Notes: generated by a model not told the origin, from the letters alone. Positions 7,354 through 16,029 are shown, counted from the first letter of the stretch. The stretch: 17,836 bases of DNA from RQOF01 sp964461135 (GCA_964461135.1 CAYWTB010000092.1:1-17836); one strand, 5' to 3'. Translations and numbers: made by a program.

Positions 7354-8343
7354 ATGAAAACAATTGTTGGAGCACTATTCATTTTAGTTATGCTGAGTAT
7401 AACCTGCAGTGAAAATCAGGATACCCTGAAGGTCGGAACTCATCCCGCGGAATGGAATAATCCGGGATCTCCCGAATTCCATGGAAAGGTTATCAATGAA
7501 ACGGGTTTAGGAAGTTGCCAAAGCTGTCATGGTGATAATTTTACGGGGGGAGAGTCAGGCATTTCCTGTTATACCTGTCATTCTGATTATCCGCATCCCT
7601 CCAGCTTTAATGAACCTTTGTCACCGCTTTTCCATGGCCAGTATATCAGAGCCAGTTTGCTTTGGGATGTTGCTGCCTGTCAGTCCTGCCACGGTGACAA
7701 TTACGGGGGCGAAACCAGCGGTGTTTCTTGTAAATCTTCCGGTTGTCATACCGGACTGGCCGGTCCTGAAGCATGTAACACCTGTCATGGCGATTTCAGC
7801 GATCCCGGACATATTGCTCCACCGGAAGATCTGAATAAAAATTCCAGTTATACCGCTATTGGTGTGGGTGCCCATCAAATGCACGTCAGAGAGACTACCG
7901 TTACTGTGCCCTATACCTGCAGCGCATGCCATCCCCCCCTCAATGGATTTAATGATCCGAATCATATTAATCTGAATATTCCCCATGCTCAGATGTCCTT
8001 CAACAGCCTGGCTACGGACGATGGCCGGCTGAATGTGGTCTGGAGCCACGATGCGGCTTCCTGTGCCAATGTGTATTGTCATGGATGGTTTGAATTCCCT
8101 AAGGCTGATGCCCCGGCTGAGCATCAGTTTGCTTACGTGGACGGCGCCATTGTGGGAAATCAATCCACCGTAATCTGGACCAGCAGGAATGATGATTGTA
8201 ATTTCTGCCATGGGCTGCCTCCGACAGGACACCTGGCCTCCACCCTGAGCGAATGTGCCGGCTGCCACAGTTCCGTGGTCGATGAAAATGGGAAAATCAT
8301 CAATACGTCCCTGCATATCAACGGAGAGGTGAACGTCTTTTGA
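7354..8343 (+). CDS. Multiheme cytochrome lipoprotein with CX4CH sites
   Basis: The chosen start at 7354 gives 329 residues, a hydrophobic N-terminus and a probable lipoprotein Cys at 18 (LSITC). An in-frame start 69 bases upstream would place a charged stretch before the signal and is less likely. Seven standard haem sites are present: CQSCH twice, CYTCH, CNTCH, CSACH, CNFCH and CAGCH. There are two CX4CH sites, CKSSGCH (126-132) and CANVYCH (237-243). The CANVYCHG...CNFCHG arrangement matches the CxxxxCH...CXXCH domain known from Geobacter multiheme proteins. The protein probably carries electrons at the cell envelope; the partner is unknown. The first half contains two related blocks (E/P-x-FHG...CQSCHGDN...GG), suggesting internal duplication. 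It is a monocistronic unit with a terminator immediately downstream. Confidence 0.88.
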   Translation: MKTIVGALFILVMLSITCSENQDTLKVGTHPAEWNNPGSPEFHGKVINETGLGSCQSCHGDNFTGGESGISCYTCHSDYPHPSSFNEPLSPLFHGQYIRASLLWDVAACQSCHGDNYGGETSGVSCKSSGCHTGLAGPEACNTCHGDFSDPGHIAPPEDLNKNSSYTAIGVGAHQMHVRETTVTVPYTCSACHPPLNGFNDPNHINLNIPHAQMSFNSLATDDGRLNVVWSHDAASCANVYCHGWFEFPKADAPAEHQFAYVDGAIVGNQSTVIWTSRNDDCNFCHGLPPTGHLASTLSECAGCHSSVVDENGKIINTSLHINGEVNVF

Positions 8344-8379
8344 CCGGTTCGATTCTCGAATATGGTGAAGATCTTCCCA

Positions 8380-8399
8380 AGCCCGGCATCAGCCGGGCT
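8380..8399 (+). terminator. Intrinsic terminator after the second cytochrome gene
   Basis: AGCCCGGC (8380-8387) and GCCGGGCT (8392-8399) form a GC-rich 8-bp stem with a 4-base loop, followed by ATTTTAT. It lies 36 bases after the TGA stop of the cytochrome gene, which supports TGA being used as a true stop in this organism. Confidence 0.85.
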
Positions 8400-8809
8400 A
8401 TTTTATAGATTCTTATGAGCTGGCTGTGGTTAAGTTCTTCGCTTAGATAAATATGCGATAATCAAAAGGGAGCCGAATGGGGAAACCGTAGTTGTAAATT
8501 TTAGGTGTGCTTATCGACGTTGGGTAGTAGTCTCTATTTGGTTTGCTTTAACAAAAAGCCTGCCAGCCTGCTGATGTCCTCAGCAGGCCGGGAACCTAAA
8601 TTATGATCAGTGTTTAAAGAAGGTCGAAGTCTTGAATCAATAGAGTTTACCTCCCTTGTACAGATTAAACATGAATCTATTATCCACCAGAATCTGAAGT
8701 GTACCTTAACTCCAAATTTGATATACTTCAGATATGAAGATCCAGCGGATTGACCTGGTTCCTCCAGATTCCGGTCAGATAAGTGCTACTGTCAGATTTC
8801 GGTTATATA
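8400..8809. other. Intergenic gap between converging genes
   Basis: This lies between the ends of the second cytochrome gene and the NmrA-like gene. It holds a hairpin repeat (8561-8588) that shares a 16-mer with the hairpin cluster near 10040. No gene is recognised. Confidence 0.55.
8561..8588. repeat. Hairpin repeat sharing a 16-mer with 10032-10047
   Basis: GCCTGCTGA (8566-8574) and TCAGCAGGC (8580-8588) make a perfect 9-bp stem with a 5-base loop. The sequence TGCCAGCCTGCTGATG (8561-8576) occurs again exactly at 10032-10047. The two copies lie on either side of the NmrA-like gene. The hairpin could also end the minus-strand NmrA-like transcript, but the distance (about 220 bases) is long. 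Confidence 0.55.
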
Positions 8810-9762
8810 TTATTCTAATGGAAGCCGGCCTTTGTTTTGGTCCAGCCACTTCTCAAATGTTTGAAGTGACGGATTTAATGACCGGGCAACGTCAAGGTTA
8901 CGTGCATTACAGTAATCCTGCTCGAAATCATGGTTGAACTGAAACATGTTGCCAAGATCTTCGGCGCCAGGGAAACCGAAACCGCGATAAACGGCAGGTG
9001 GAACAGCATTGTAGATCACCTTCTGACCCAACGCCTTCGTGAGCGCAGCAGCCATCTGTGTGCCGGTAAGGTGCTCTCCGGCGATAGCGATGGTTTTACC
9101 GATGAACTCCTGACCTCTCTTGAAGATGCTATAGGCACACTTACCGATATCTTCCGCAGCCATGCCCGGAAGTTTCCTGCTGCCCATGGGCATTGTAATA
9201 GCAAGCGTACCATCGGGCCCTTTTTTCGGACCCATTCCGAAGTAAATCAGGTTGTCCCAGTAGAAAGAAGTCCGCAGGAGTGTAACCGGCAGACCTAAAT
9301 CAGTAAAAAATGCATCGGCTTCGCCCTTTGCATCGAAGTGCGGAACCTTGTACTTCTCCATGAGGGTGGGCATGCGATTGTCGCTGAGAGGAACCCATTT
9401 GCGGGTGTCTTCCAGGGTGGACCAGATGACATGTTTGATACCGGCTTTCTTTGCTGCCTGTGCCATATTCCTGGCATGCACCAACTCTTTATCAGGCGAA
9501 AAGTGCTCCCCCAGAAAAAGGTAACGCAGTATGCCCCGTATGCCCCATCGAAAGCGCGTTTCACACTTCCCTCGTCATTGACATCGGCAGCAATGACCTC
9601 GGCTCCCAATTCAGCCAGCTTTTTCGCCTTCTCCGAGTTGACGTCTCTTGTAATAGCCCGTACCGTGAATCCACCCCGGGGATCGTTAAGGATGGTACGG
9701 ACCAGTCCGCCACCCTGAGCTCCTGTAGCACCCATTACTGCAATTATTTTATTTCCAGACAT
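8810..9762 (-). pseudogene. NmrA/HSCARG-like NAD(P)-binding protein with a frameshift
   Basis: Two overlapping minus-strand frames together make one NmrA/HSCARG-type atypical short-chain dehydrogenase, a family of NAD(P)-binding redox sensors. The first frame (from 9762) has the Rossmann motif GATGAQG (11-17) and runs to VTFFW. The second continues as EHFSPDKELVHARNM and carries KHVIWSTLEDTRK, HFDAKGEADAFF, FPGAEDLGNMF and the C-terminal FEKWLDQNKG, as in the human homologue NMRAL1. The break is at a run of five G (9508-9512 on the minus strand); removing two bases would restore TGG-GAG (Trp-Glu), giving 316 residues. This may be a real frameshift or an assembly or homopolymer error. The start has an AGGGAG site. 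The gene is visibly more GC-rich than its neighbours, and hairpin repeats lie on both sides. Confidence 0.82.
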
Positions 9763-10709
9763 ATATTTACTCCCTTATGTGGTTTTATGGAAACATTAAA
9801 CTTTTTGGTGTGACCTTTGGAAAACAATGATCACTTTTTTAATCTCTAAATATAGATGAAATCTTTGCCAAAGTAAAATAAATTTTATTGAGATTCATTA
9901 ATAATAACCCTCCTCTATTGTAAATTAATATCTCAATGCTTAAAAAGAGATTAGTTAATGTATTATATGGATTTACGTTGAAGGGATGTGCTTTGGGAGT
10001 CTCTGCCTGGCTGATGCTAGTCAGACAGGCATGCCAGCCTGCTGATGCAGTCACCAGGAAGGCCCATCAGGCTGGAGCCTGCCGGACAAGGAACCACCTG
10101 TCCCGGTTTATCGGAACACACATGGTTTTGAAGGTCGGCAAAATCTAACTCTTAACAGATGATTCATCTGTCTTATCAAAGATCAACAACTATACCATTA
10201 AAATGTTTTAGGAGCAAAGTAAACAATCATTTTTCTAAATAACTGTCCAGTGATTGATGAATTTTATAATTCCCACCTGACGACAATTAAAATTCCCGTT
10301 TTTAAATAGAAAATACTTAAACTATCTGGATTAAAATGTGGAGGATCCTGATGGAAACTGTCAATCAAATGAGGACTATAATAAGGAAAAATAATTGAAT
10401 TTATAGAACATATAGTTATTGAACACCAATTTGTAAAGAATTAAATGTATTTGCTAAGAAAGATGTTAATCAACCATGAGAATTTTGAAAAAATAAATTG
10501 TGACAGTTGGATTCGGTTGGTTTCGCATTGTGGTTGGTTATATTGAGAAGATGGAGGAGAGGGGTATAATATTAAAAGCTTAATTGTTTGAATTGGTACT
10601 GGGTTTAAATTTTTTGTAGACACAATTTACTATTTCTATACCTAATTTCAGTTTTAAAAACAATAAATCCATCATTCATTTAAAACTCACTCTTACATAA
10701 TGATTACCC
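9763..10709. other. Intergenic gap of about 950 bases
   Basis: No recognisable gene. The left part has a GC-rich island with two hairpins (10004-10075). The right part is AT-rich. A 15-codon frame at 10351-10398 (METVNQMRTIIRKNN) has a good GGAGG site six bases upstream, but there is no other support that it is a gene. Short open frames on both strands here overlap each other and lack protein-family features. Confidence 0.55.
10004..10075. repeat. GC-rich double hairpin (REP-like)
   Basis: The first hairpin pairs TGCCTG (10004-10009) with CAGGCA (10026-10031) and, after one mismatch, CTGA with TCAG around a 6-base loop. The second pairs CCAGCCTG-ATG (10034-10047, with a CTG bulge) with CATCAGGCTGG (10065-10075). 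The pair lies back to back in AT-rich DNA and shares a 16-mer with the hairpin at 8561. Tandem imperfect palindromes like this resemble REP-type intergenic elements. Confidence 0.55.
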
Positions 10710-11930
10710 TCAGAGCTCTTTTTTAATTGAAACGATTGTCCTGTCATCCTGTAGATCCTGATAACTGTCTATCTCCTTGAAAATGTTTTTTACGATGACC
10801 TCCGATGGTTCTTTTCTATAATCCATGGCAATCTGTTTCAATCTCTCCAGTCCGAAATGCTCTTCATTCTTTGCAGCTTCTATAATGCCATCTGTATAAA
10901 GCAGGAGCACATCATCTTTTCTCAGATTGCCATATCTTTTCATATAAGATAGATCTGGTAGAAAGCCTAGCAGAATATCATTTTCCTTCAGTTCAATTGG
11001 ACCATCATTTGATAGTAGTAAAGGATATTCATGGCCGGCATTTACATATTCGAATCCCCCTTCTTTATTTAGATCTAATAGAACTGCCGTCACAAACCTT
11101 CTCATTTTATCATCCGGGTTTGAATGGTCATTTAGATATAAGTTCAAAATCTTCATCATACTTTCAAGATCTTCATTTTTTCCCATTGAAACTCCCGCGT
11201 GCACAGCTGACATTAAAATTGAAGACGCCGGGTCCTTTCCCGCGACATCGGCTATTGCAATCCTCAGTTTATCATTGTGAGTGATAAAATCGTAGTAATC
11301 ACCCCCAAGATCGTGGGCCCTCTTATTGATTCCATAGACGTCAAAGCCGAAGAAATCAGGATGTATCTGAGGAAGTATGCTGTTTTGAAGCTCTCCGGCT
11401 ACTTTTAGTAATTCCTTGAGCTTCCCCTGGTCCTTTTTTAATTCTTCGGTTTCATCAATTTCTGCCAGGGCCAGGGAAACATTCCTGCTAATATCGTTAC
11501 AAGTAATATATCTCATAGCTTTTGTTTTTTTACTTATAGTTCTGGGAAGATCAAGAGCGAGGATGTATTCTGTATTCAGACCCAACGAGATTTCAACATA
11601 GTTTTTCCCGACATCCAGCTCTCTCTCTATATTCATCCGGTCTTTTTTTGTATTGAATACGATCTGATATGATTTCACATTTCTAACATGCTCATGGTCT
11701 TCTGGAATTGATAGCCCAATCATGGCATCGTCCATGTCATACGTATCAATAATTCTGTATTTATTGCCTTCCTTTTTCCACAACCTACCTGATTTGATTC
11801 CTATATTCTTCCCGCCCCGAGTCTGGGAAACATATTCTAAAAGGCCATTTTCTATGGCTTCCCTGTTAAACCCTCTGATTGTTGTTTTCGCCTTTTCACT
11901 CAATACATACTTATCGCTTATTTTTATCAT
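10710..11930 (-). CDS. SpoIIE-type PP2C serine phosphatase (RsbU-like)
   Basis: From the ATG at 11930 the protein has 406 residues; a TTG at 11942 would add four. The C-terminal half (about 170-406) is a SpoIIE/PP2C phosphatase domain with ELQNSILP, the metal-binding GGDYYDF (209-215), DVAGKD (228-233), FVTAVLLDL, NAGHEYP (297-303), LYTDGIIEA (344-352) and DDRT (395-398). The key aspartates are present, so it should be active. Such enzymes usually dephosphorylate anti-sigma antagonist proteins in partner-switching pathways. The N-terminal 160 residues could be a GAF-like sensor, but the similarity is not certain. No anti-sigma factor or antagonist gene is next to it. The TGA stop is followed two codons later by TAA. 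Confidence 0.88.
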   Translation of the reverse strand: MIKISDKYVLSEKAKTTIRGFNREAIENGLLEYVSQTRGGKNIGIKSGRLWKKEGNKYRIIDTYDMDDAMIGLSIPEDHEHVRNVKSYQIVFNTKKDRMNIERELDVGKNYVEISLGLNTEYILALDLPRTISKKTKAMRYITCNDISRNVSLALAEIDETEELKKDQGKLKELLKVAGELQNSILPQIHPDFFGFDVYGINKRAHDLGGDYYDFITHNDKLRIAIADVAGKDPASSILMSAVHAGVSMGKNEDLESMMKILNLYLNDHSNPDDKMRRFVTAVLLDLNKEGGFEYVNAGHEYPLLLSNDGPIELKENDILLGFLPDLSYMKRYGNLRKDDVLLLYTDGIIEAAKNEEHFGLERLKQIAMDYRKEPSEVIVKNIFKEIDSYQDLQDDRTIVSIKKEL

Positions 11931-11942
11931 ATAATCACCCAA

Positions 11943-12601
11943 CGTTAAATTTAAGGCTACTACAATAATAGAGAAAGAAGTATTTATTATCTTTTCACCA
12001 AATTATTGTGTATGAAGATTGCTCCCTTTTGAATTTGATATATTGCCATGCTGTTGGGAGTATGATGGTATACAAAGACAATGTAATTTTGGTACAGTGG
12101 TTTTGGAGTCAAGTGAATTACAAAGTACCTATACAAATATCCAGTCCATCCTCCCAATTGCCCCTGAGAAAATCGTCTCCAAACAGTTCTATCGGTTAAA
12201 TCTTTTAAAAGTGCCTGTAAACCCACCATGTCCAAAAACCACATATGTTTTTAGGAATACAATTTTTAGAGTTGGTAGTGATATTAAAATTGATGTACAC
12301 ATTAATCCTCAATCTGAATCAGAAAGCAATTGGATAGAGTTATAATCCATATATCATTCACAATCCTATCCATAAAACCACTAAATTCAATGTTTTTCCA
12401 TAATCCTCCAGTGGAGCGTTTTTTGTTTGGCAGTAGTATCTGTGGATAGAAATAATCTTTTAAAAATGAGTGGTTAGAAGACTAAATTTGGATTTTAAGT
12501 CTCTCTAATATAAATTCTTTTAGTAAATAATTATTTTTTATTATGGATTAAAAATTTTGTACTGATGTATAAGCCCTTCAAATAAAAGAAAATGGTCAAT
12601 C
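11943..12601. other. Intergenic gap, possible gene remnant
   Basis: The stretch separates two divergent genes and should contain both promoters; no clear one was found. It includes a plus-strand open frame at 12019-12345 described separately. Near 12407-12426 a weak stem, CTCC-AGT-GGAG, is followed by a T run (GTTTTTT) and could be a terminator for that frame. Confidence 0.5.
12019..12345 (+). CDS. Doubtful hypothetical protein or remnant
   Basis: An open frame of 108 residues starts with TTG and has no clear ribosome binding site; TGA stops lie just upstream. The composition is protein-like (for example TYVFRNTIFRVGSDIKIDVH), and the codons are AT-rich like those of the next gene. No domain is recognised. 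It could be the 3' remnant of a decayed gene or a chance frame. A shorter frame in another phase (12008-12199) overlaps it and is equally unsupported. Confidence 0.25.
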   Translation: MLPFEFDILPCCWEYDGIQRQCNFGTVVLESSELQSTYTNIQSILPIAPEKIVSKQFYRLNLLKVPVNPPCPKTTYVFRNTIFRVGSDIKIDVHINPQSESESNWIEL

Positions 12602-14086
12602 ATGTTTAACTCAGACATAAAACGTCTTGAATCATTTCTGGGTGAAAGATTTGGATTTAAAATTCCAAAGGGAGTGGAATTTAAAAAAATGTCTCAAGAA
12701 AAATTAAACAAATGGCTGAGTAAAAATGAAACAAAACAAAGCAAAATAGTTAATCTTTCGATGAATGATTTTTTAACTGAAGATTTTAACTTTAATCCTG
12801 CAATCGAAAAGGTGGTTTCAGAAACCATCCATAGAGAAAGTCTAATCATCTATGCTGGTATTGTTTCATATGAGGGAAGAGGTGATTCAGCATTGGCAAC
12901 TGGTGGCAATACCTTTAATAATTTAAAGGATCTGGAACAGCAAGGATTGATTACAAGATTTTTATCTTACCAGGGAGATAGGGAGAAGCCATCACCATTA
13001 TGTAAATTTGCTTTGCAAGAAGATATTAAAGTATATTTTGTTGATGAAATAAGTGTTGTGGATAAGGATGACAATCTTTTACTGGATAAAAAGGTAAGAG
13101 GTAAAACAGAAAATATTTTAAAATTTATTTTAATGCTTAATGATGAGATTCAAGCAATAAATATAGACTCCCAAAAAGTTTTTGTGCTTTTCCTGGATGA
13201 TGATTATACCTTACTGGATGAACGTGCTCACTACATTTTAATCGCAAGTTGGGTACTCTCCTTTGTTAAATCGGCTACTATGGAGATTGAGGGATTGATT
13301 AATAGTTGTCAAAATGTGGGATTTATAAAAAATGGAGGTGTGAGGATTCATTTTCCTCCCTTTTTGGCGAACAGAATACTTCGAGGAGAAGTGATTAAAA
13401 ACTATCGGGCATTAATAATAGAAGCAATTAAATTAGATGTGGATTTAGGAGAATCTGATGCAGATGCAAGCTTAAGCAGATTATACAGATTAATAAAAAA
13501 AATTGAAAATTTGCCTTCAAATTTAATTTTAACACCGGAAAACCTCCCTTTAATGGTTGCGCATAATGAGTTAATTTTAATTCGAAATATTATGAAAAAG
13601 TTTTTTTATTCAGGTGGGAGAGTTACAAAACCTTATACACGAAAGAATGTCCACGAGTCAGAGAATTATTTAAATGATTGGTTAGGACAATTCACTTTTA
13701 TCCTGCAGGGGGATCAAGGGACAACATTGCAGAATTGGTCTTTAATGAAATTGGGACAGGGTTATGCTTTTGATTCTTCTATACTTATTCAATTTTTAAT
13801 GGATGAGCAGTTTGAGGATCAAAGAATTGTCGATATCATGAATACACCTCACGCTCATCAACCTCAAGAACAGCCAAAAGTAGAAGGAATGGAGGATCTC
13901 ATTAAATTGGATACCGAAACATTAGGTGTATATTATGGAAATTGGGATGTGGATTCGTTTATTGCCCGTTATCAAAAAAGAACAAGAGTAAGTTGGTTAG
14001 CAGATGGAAGATACCTAAGAACTAAAGTACAGCCAGAAAAAGGGATTTTATTTTATCCACCCACCATCCAATTAAAGGTATGTTAA
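12602..14086 (+). CDS. Divergent GT-A glycosyltransferase, GpgS/MpgS-like
   Basis: The 494-residue soluble protein has no signal or membrane segment. Features in order suggest a GT-A nucleotide-sugar transferase like glucosyl- or mannosyl-3-phosphoglycerate synthases. RGKTEN (166-171) stands where these have GKGEG or GKGxA, VLFLDDDYTLL (195-205) matches the metal-binding DXD region, GGRVT (338-342) matches the conserved GRVT/GRVS, and GYAFDSSILIQFLMDE (387-402) matches the GYxxExxLLID acceptor-side motif. In that family, Glu or His usually follows where Asp-Ser is seen here. The N-terminal 75 residues and C-terminal 80 residues are not recognised. If correct it would make a compatible-solute precursor or a related glycosyl product. 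No phosphatase partner is next to it. No Shine-Dalgarno sequence precedes the start. The assignment comes from motif reading only. Confidence 0.55.
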   Translation: MFNSDIKRLESFLGERFGFKIPKGVEFKKMSQEKLNKWLSKNETKQSKIVNLSMNDFLTEDFNFNPAIEKVVSETIHRESLIIYAGIVSYEGRGDSALATGGNTFNNLKDLEQQGLITRFLSYQGDREKPSPLCKFALQEDIKVYFVDEISVVDKDDNLLLDKKVRGKTENILKFILMLNDEIQAINIDSQKVFVLFLDDDYTLLDERAHYILIASWVLSFVKSATMEIEGLINSCQNVGFIKNGGVRIHFPPFLANRILRGEVIKNYRALIIEAIKLDVDLGESDADASLSRLYRLIKKIENLPSNLILTPENLPLMVAHNELILIRNIMKKFFYSGGRVTKPYTRKNVHESENYLNDWLGQFTFILQGDQGTTLQNWSLMKLGQGYAFDSSILIQFLMDEQFEDQRIVDIMNTPHAHQPQEQPKVEGMEDLIKLDTETLGVYYGNWDVDSFIARYQKRTRVSWLADGRYLRTKVQPEKGILFYPPTIQLKVC

Positions 14087-14559
14087 ATATCAATGATTAT
14101 TCAGTGATATTCTCTTTTGTTTTCACTTGGAAAAAATATGTTAACATCAACGTGGATAGGTGTATTGGAGGGAAATGTTTTGATGAAGCATTAGGAAGTT
14201 GGAGTGTATGATACAAATGTATACAATAATGATAAGTTGGAATGGGAGATGAGATTGTTTAGAGGAGGTTGGCATGCCAAATGGAAGCACTTGGAAATGA
14301 TAACAATTTTGGATATTGACCAATCAATAGTGCTATCTTAAGTTGGATGTCATTGAAATTAATCTAGCAAAATTTCGTAAAGAAAGATTAAACACTTCCC
14401 GAAAAAATAATACAATCGAAGTAGAACACGTTTACCGAACACTGGAGGATTCTAGACTGATGGTTTTTAATGTGTTAAAAAAGTCCATGAGTTCAACAAG
14501 ATATTTTAATATCGATAAAAAAGAACTAAGGAGATGAACAACCGCAAAAGGGGAAAAAG
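14087..14559. other. Intergenic gap with a doubtful short frame
   Basis: No gene is firmly supported. A frame at 14343-14537 begins with TTG and encodes 64 charged residues without a recognised domain or ribosome binding site; it may be a remnant or chance. The upstream 250 bases contain several short frames interrupted by stops. A GGGG site at 14549-14552 belongs to the following gene. Confidence 0.45.
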
Positions 14560-15687
14560 ATGTCAGAAGATATCGAGATAAGAGAAGTAGCCAACAAGAG
14601 TACATTGATGGACTTTATAAAATTGCCTTGGGATATCTACAAAAATGACCCCAACTGGGTACCGCCGTTAATTAATGAAATCAAAAAAAAGTTAAATAAG
14701 AAGTCTAACCCGTTTTTTAAACACAGCGTCGTTCAACTTTTTGTTGCCTATTCCGACGGGAAACCGGTAGGCAGGATAGCCTCGATAATAGATTATAACC
14801 ATATCAATTTCCATCAGGAGCAGGTTGGCTTTTTCGGCATGTTTGAGTGCCTGGATAACTATATTTGCGCAGAAAAATTACTAGACAATGCGCGTGAATG
14901 GCTTGCCAGCCGAGGTATAACATTCATGCGCGGGCCGATGAATTTAAGCATGAATGATGAATGCGGCTTTCTTTTAGAAGGTTTCGATTCGCCACCGGTT
15001 ATTATGATGACTTATAATCCTGAATATTACCTGCGGTTTATGGAAAGATATGGCCTTGTAAAAGCTAAAGATTTGTATGCTTATCTGAATGAAGGCATTG
15101 TACAAACGCCTGAACGCCTGGGAAAAATTGCCGAACGTGCACGAGCCAAATATAATGTCACAGTAAGGCCAATGAATATGAAAAAACTGAAGGAAGAAGT
15201 ATCTAAAATAAAAAATATTTATAACGCTGCCTGGGAGAAGAATTGGGGTTTCGTACCCATGACCGATAAGGAAATGGACTATCTGGCCGCTGAACTGAAG
15301 AAAATTGCTTTGCCCGAACTCATTGTATTTGCAGAAGTTTCCGGTAAACCTGTGGGCATTTCAGTCACTGTTCCTAATTATAACGAGGCACTCATGCATA
15401 TTGACGGTCGTTTGGACCCGGTGAGCATAGCCAAATTGTTAATTTACCGAAAAAAAATTAAGGGTACGCGTTCTTTAATTATGGGTCTGCTAAAAGAGTA
15501 CAGGTTAACCGGGATACCTGTCCTGCTTTTTATGGAAACAGCAAAAGCTGCTAGAAAATTGGGTTTTGAATGGTGTGAAACATCATGGAATTTGGAAGAT
15601 AATCATTTAATCAACAAGTTTGATGAGACTATTGGCGGCCGGCTTTACAAAAAATACCGTATCTATGAAATGCATATAAAGAACTAA
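14560..15687 (+). CDS. GNAT-fold protein of the YghO family
   Basis: The 375-residue protein resembles E. coli YghO and related large GNAT-like proteins of unknown substrate. Landmarks are FIKLPWDIYKNDPNWVPPL (19-37), FFKHSVVQLFVAY, the GNAT-type strand-loop GKPVGRIASIID (67-78), VGFFGMFEC (89-97) and RGPMNLSMNDECGFLLEGFD (124-143), followed by a second GNAT-like half ending in GGRLYKKYRIYEM. It is full length. The start has GGGG about eight bases upstream. The enzymatic role is unproven; an acyl-CoA-dependent transfer is expected from the fold. An attC-like site lies about 150 bases after the stop. Confidence 0.85.
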   Translation: MSEDIEIREVANKSTLMDFIKLPWDIYKNDPNWVPPLINEIKKKLNKKSNPFFKHSVVQLFVAYSDGKPVGRIASIIDYNHINFHQEQVGFFGMFECLDNYICAEKLLDNAREWLASRGITFMRGPMNLSMNDECGFLLEGFDSPPVIMMTYNPEYYLRFMERYGLVKAKDLYAYLNEGIVQTPERLGKIAERARAKYNVTVRPMNMKKLKEEVSKIKNIYNAAWEKNWGFVPMTDKEMDYLAAELKKIALPELIVFAEVSGKPVGISVTVPNYNEALMHIDGRLDPVSIAKLLIYRKKIKGTRSLIMGLLKEYRLTGIPVLLFMETAKAARKLGFEWCETSWNLEDNHLINKFDETIGGRLYKKYRIYEMHIKN

Positions 15688-16029
15688 GAAATTGTCAACA
15701 AAACCGGGAAGGCAGTATGATATTCTTTTAAAATATGATAATAAAACGACTTAGGATATTAGCAAGGTTAATTTTTTATTTAAACATGGATCAGTTGGAG
15801 AAGAGTAAAACAAATACAGAATGGAAATGGCAAAAGGAGCTCAACTTGGCTTCCGCTACCTGTCCGCCTACTGGAGCGACGCTTCAGCCAAGTTAAGCAT
15901 TAAACATGAATTTACACAAAAATTTAGACTTGACTTCTATTTAGAAAGTTAAATTTGGATATATCATTCTCAATCGCTAAATTTTCTATTAATGGAAATC
16001 AATAACTAATAGAAAGTTTGAAAAATAAA
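15688..16029. other. Intergenic gap with attC-like site
   Basis: About 340 bases between the YghO-like and radical SAM genes. The only structured part is the GC-rich 60-bp palindromic site at 15839-15898. A 36-codon frame from ATG at 15786 ends in a TAA at 15894-15896 inside this site; it has no ribosome binding site and no recognised family. Confidence 0.55.
15839..15898. repeat. Integron attC-like recombination site
   Basis: The left end GCTCAAC (15839-15845) fits the R'' consensus RYYYAAC and the right end GTTAAGC (15892-15898) fits the R' consensus GTTRRRY. The outer 13 bases of each side pair with one mismatch (GCTCAACTTGGCT with AGCCAAGTTAAGC), and CGCT/AGCG can pair further inside. 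The length of 60 bp is at the short end for attC sites. The site is much more GC-rich than the flanking DNA, and no T run follows, arguing against a terminator. Unlike a classic attC there is no obvious unpaired spacer between the R and L boxes, and no second copy or integrase gene is seen in the window. Confidence 0.42.

Noticed and set aside
7621..8316. Long minus-strand frame of 231 residues opposite the second cytochrome
   Set aside because: It is antisense to the haem motifs, and its content reflects the complement of the CXXCH codons; no family or ribosome binding site.
8344..8366. tRNA T-arm-like sequence GGTTCGATTC after the second cytochrome
   Set aside because: No matching stems for a T arm, acceptor stem or anticodon arm around it.
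10351..10398. 15-codon frame with a good ribosome binding site
   Set aside because: Too short and isolated to support as a gene without conservation evidence.
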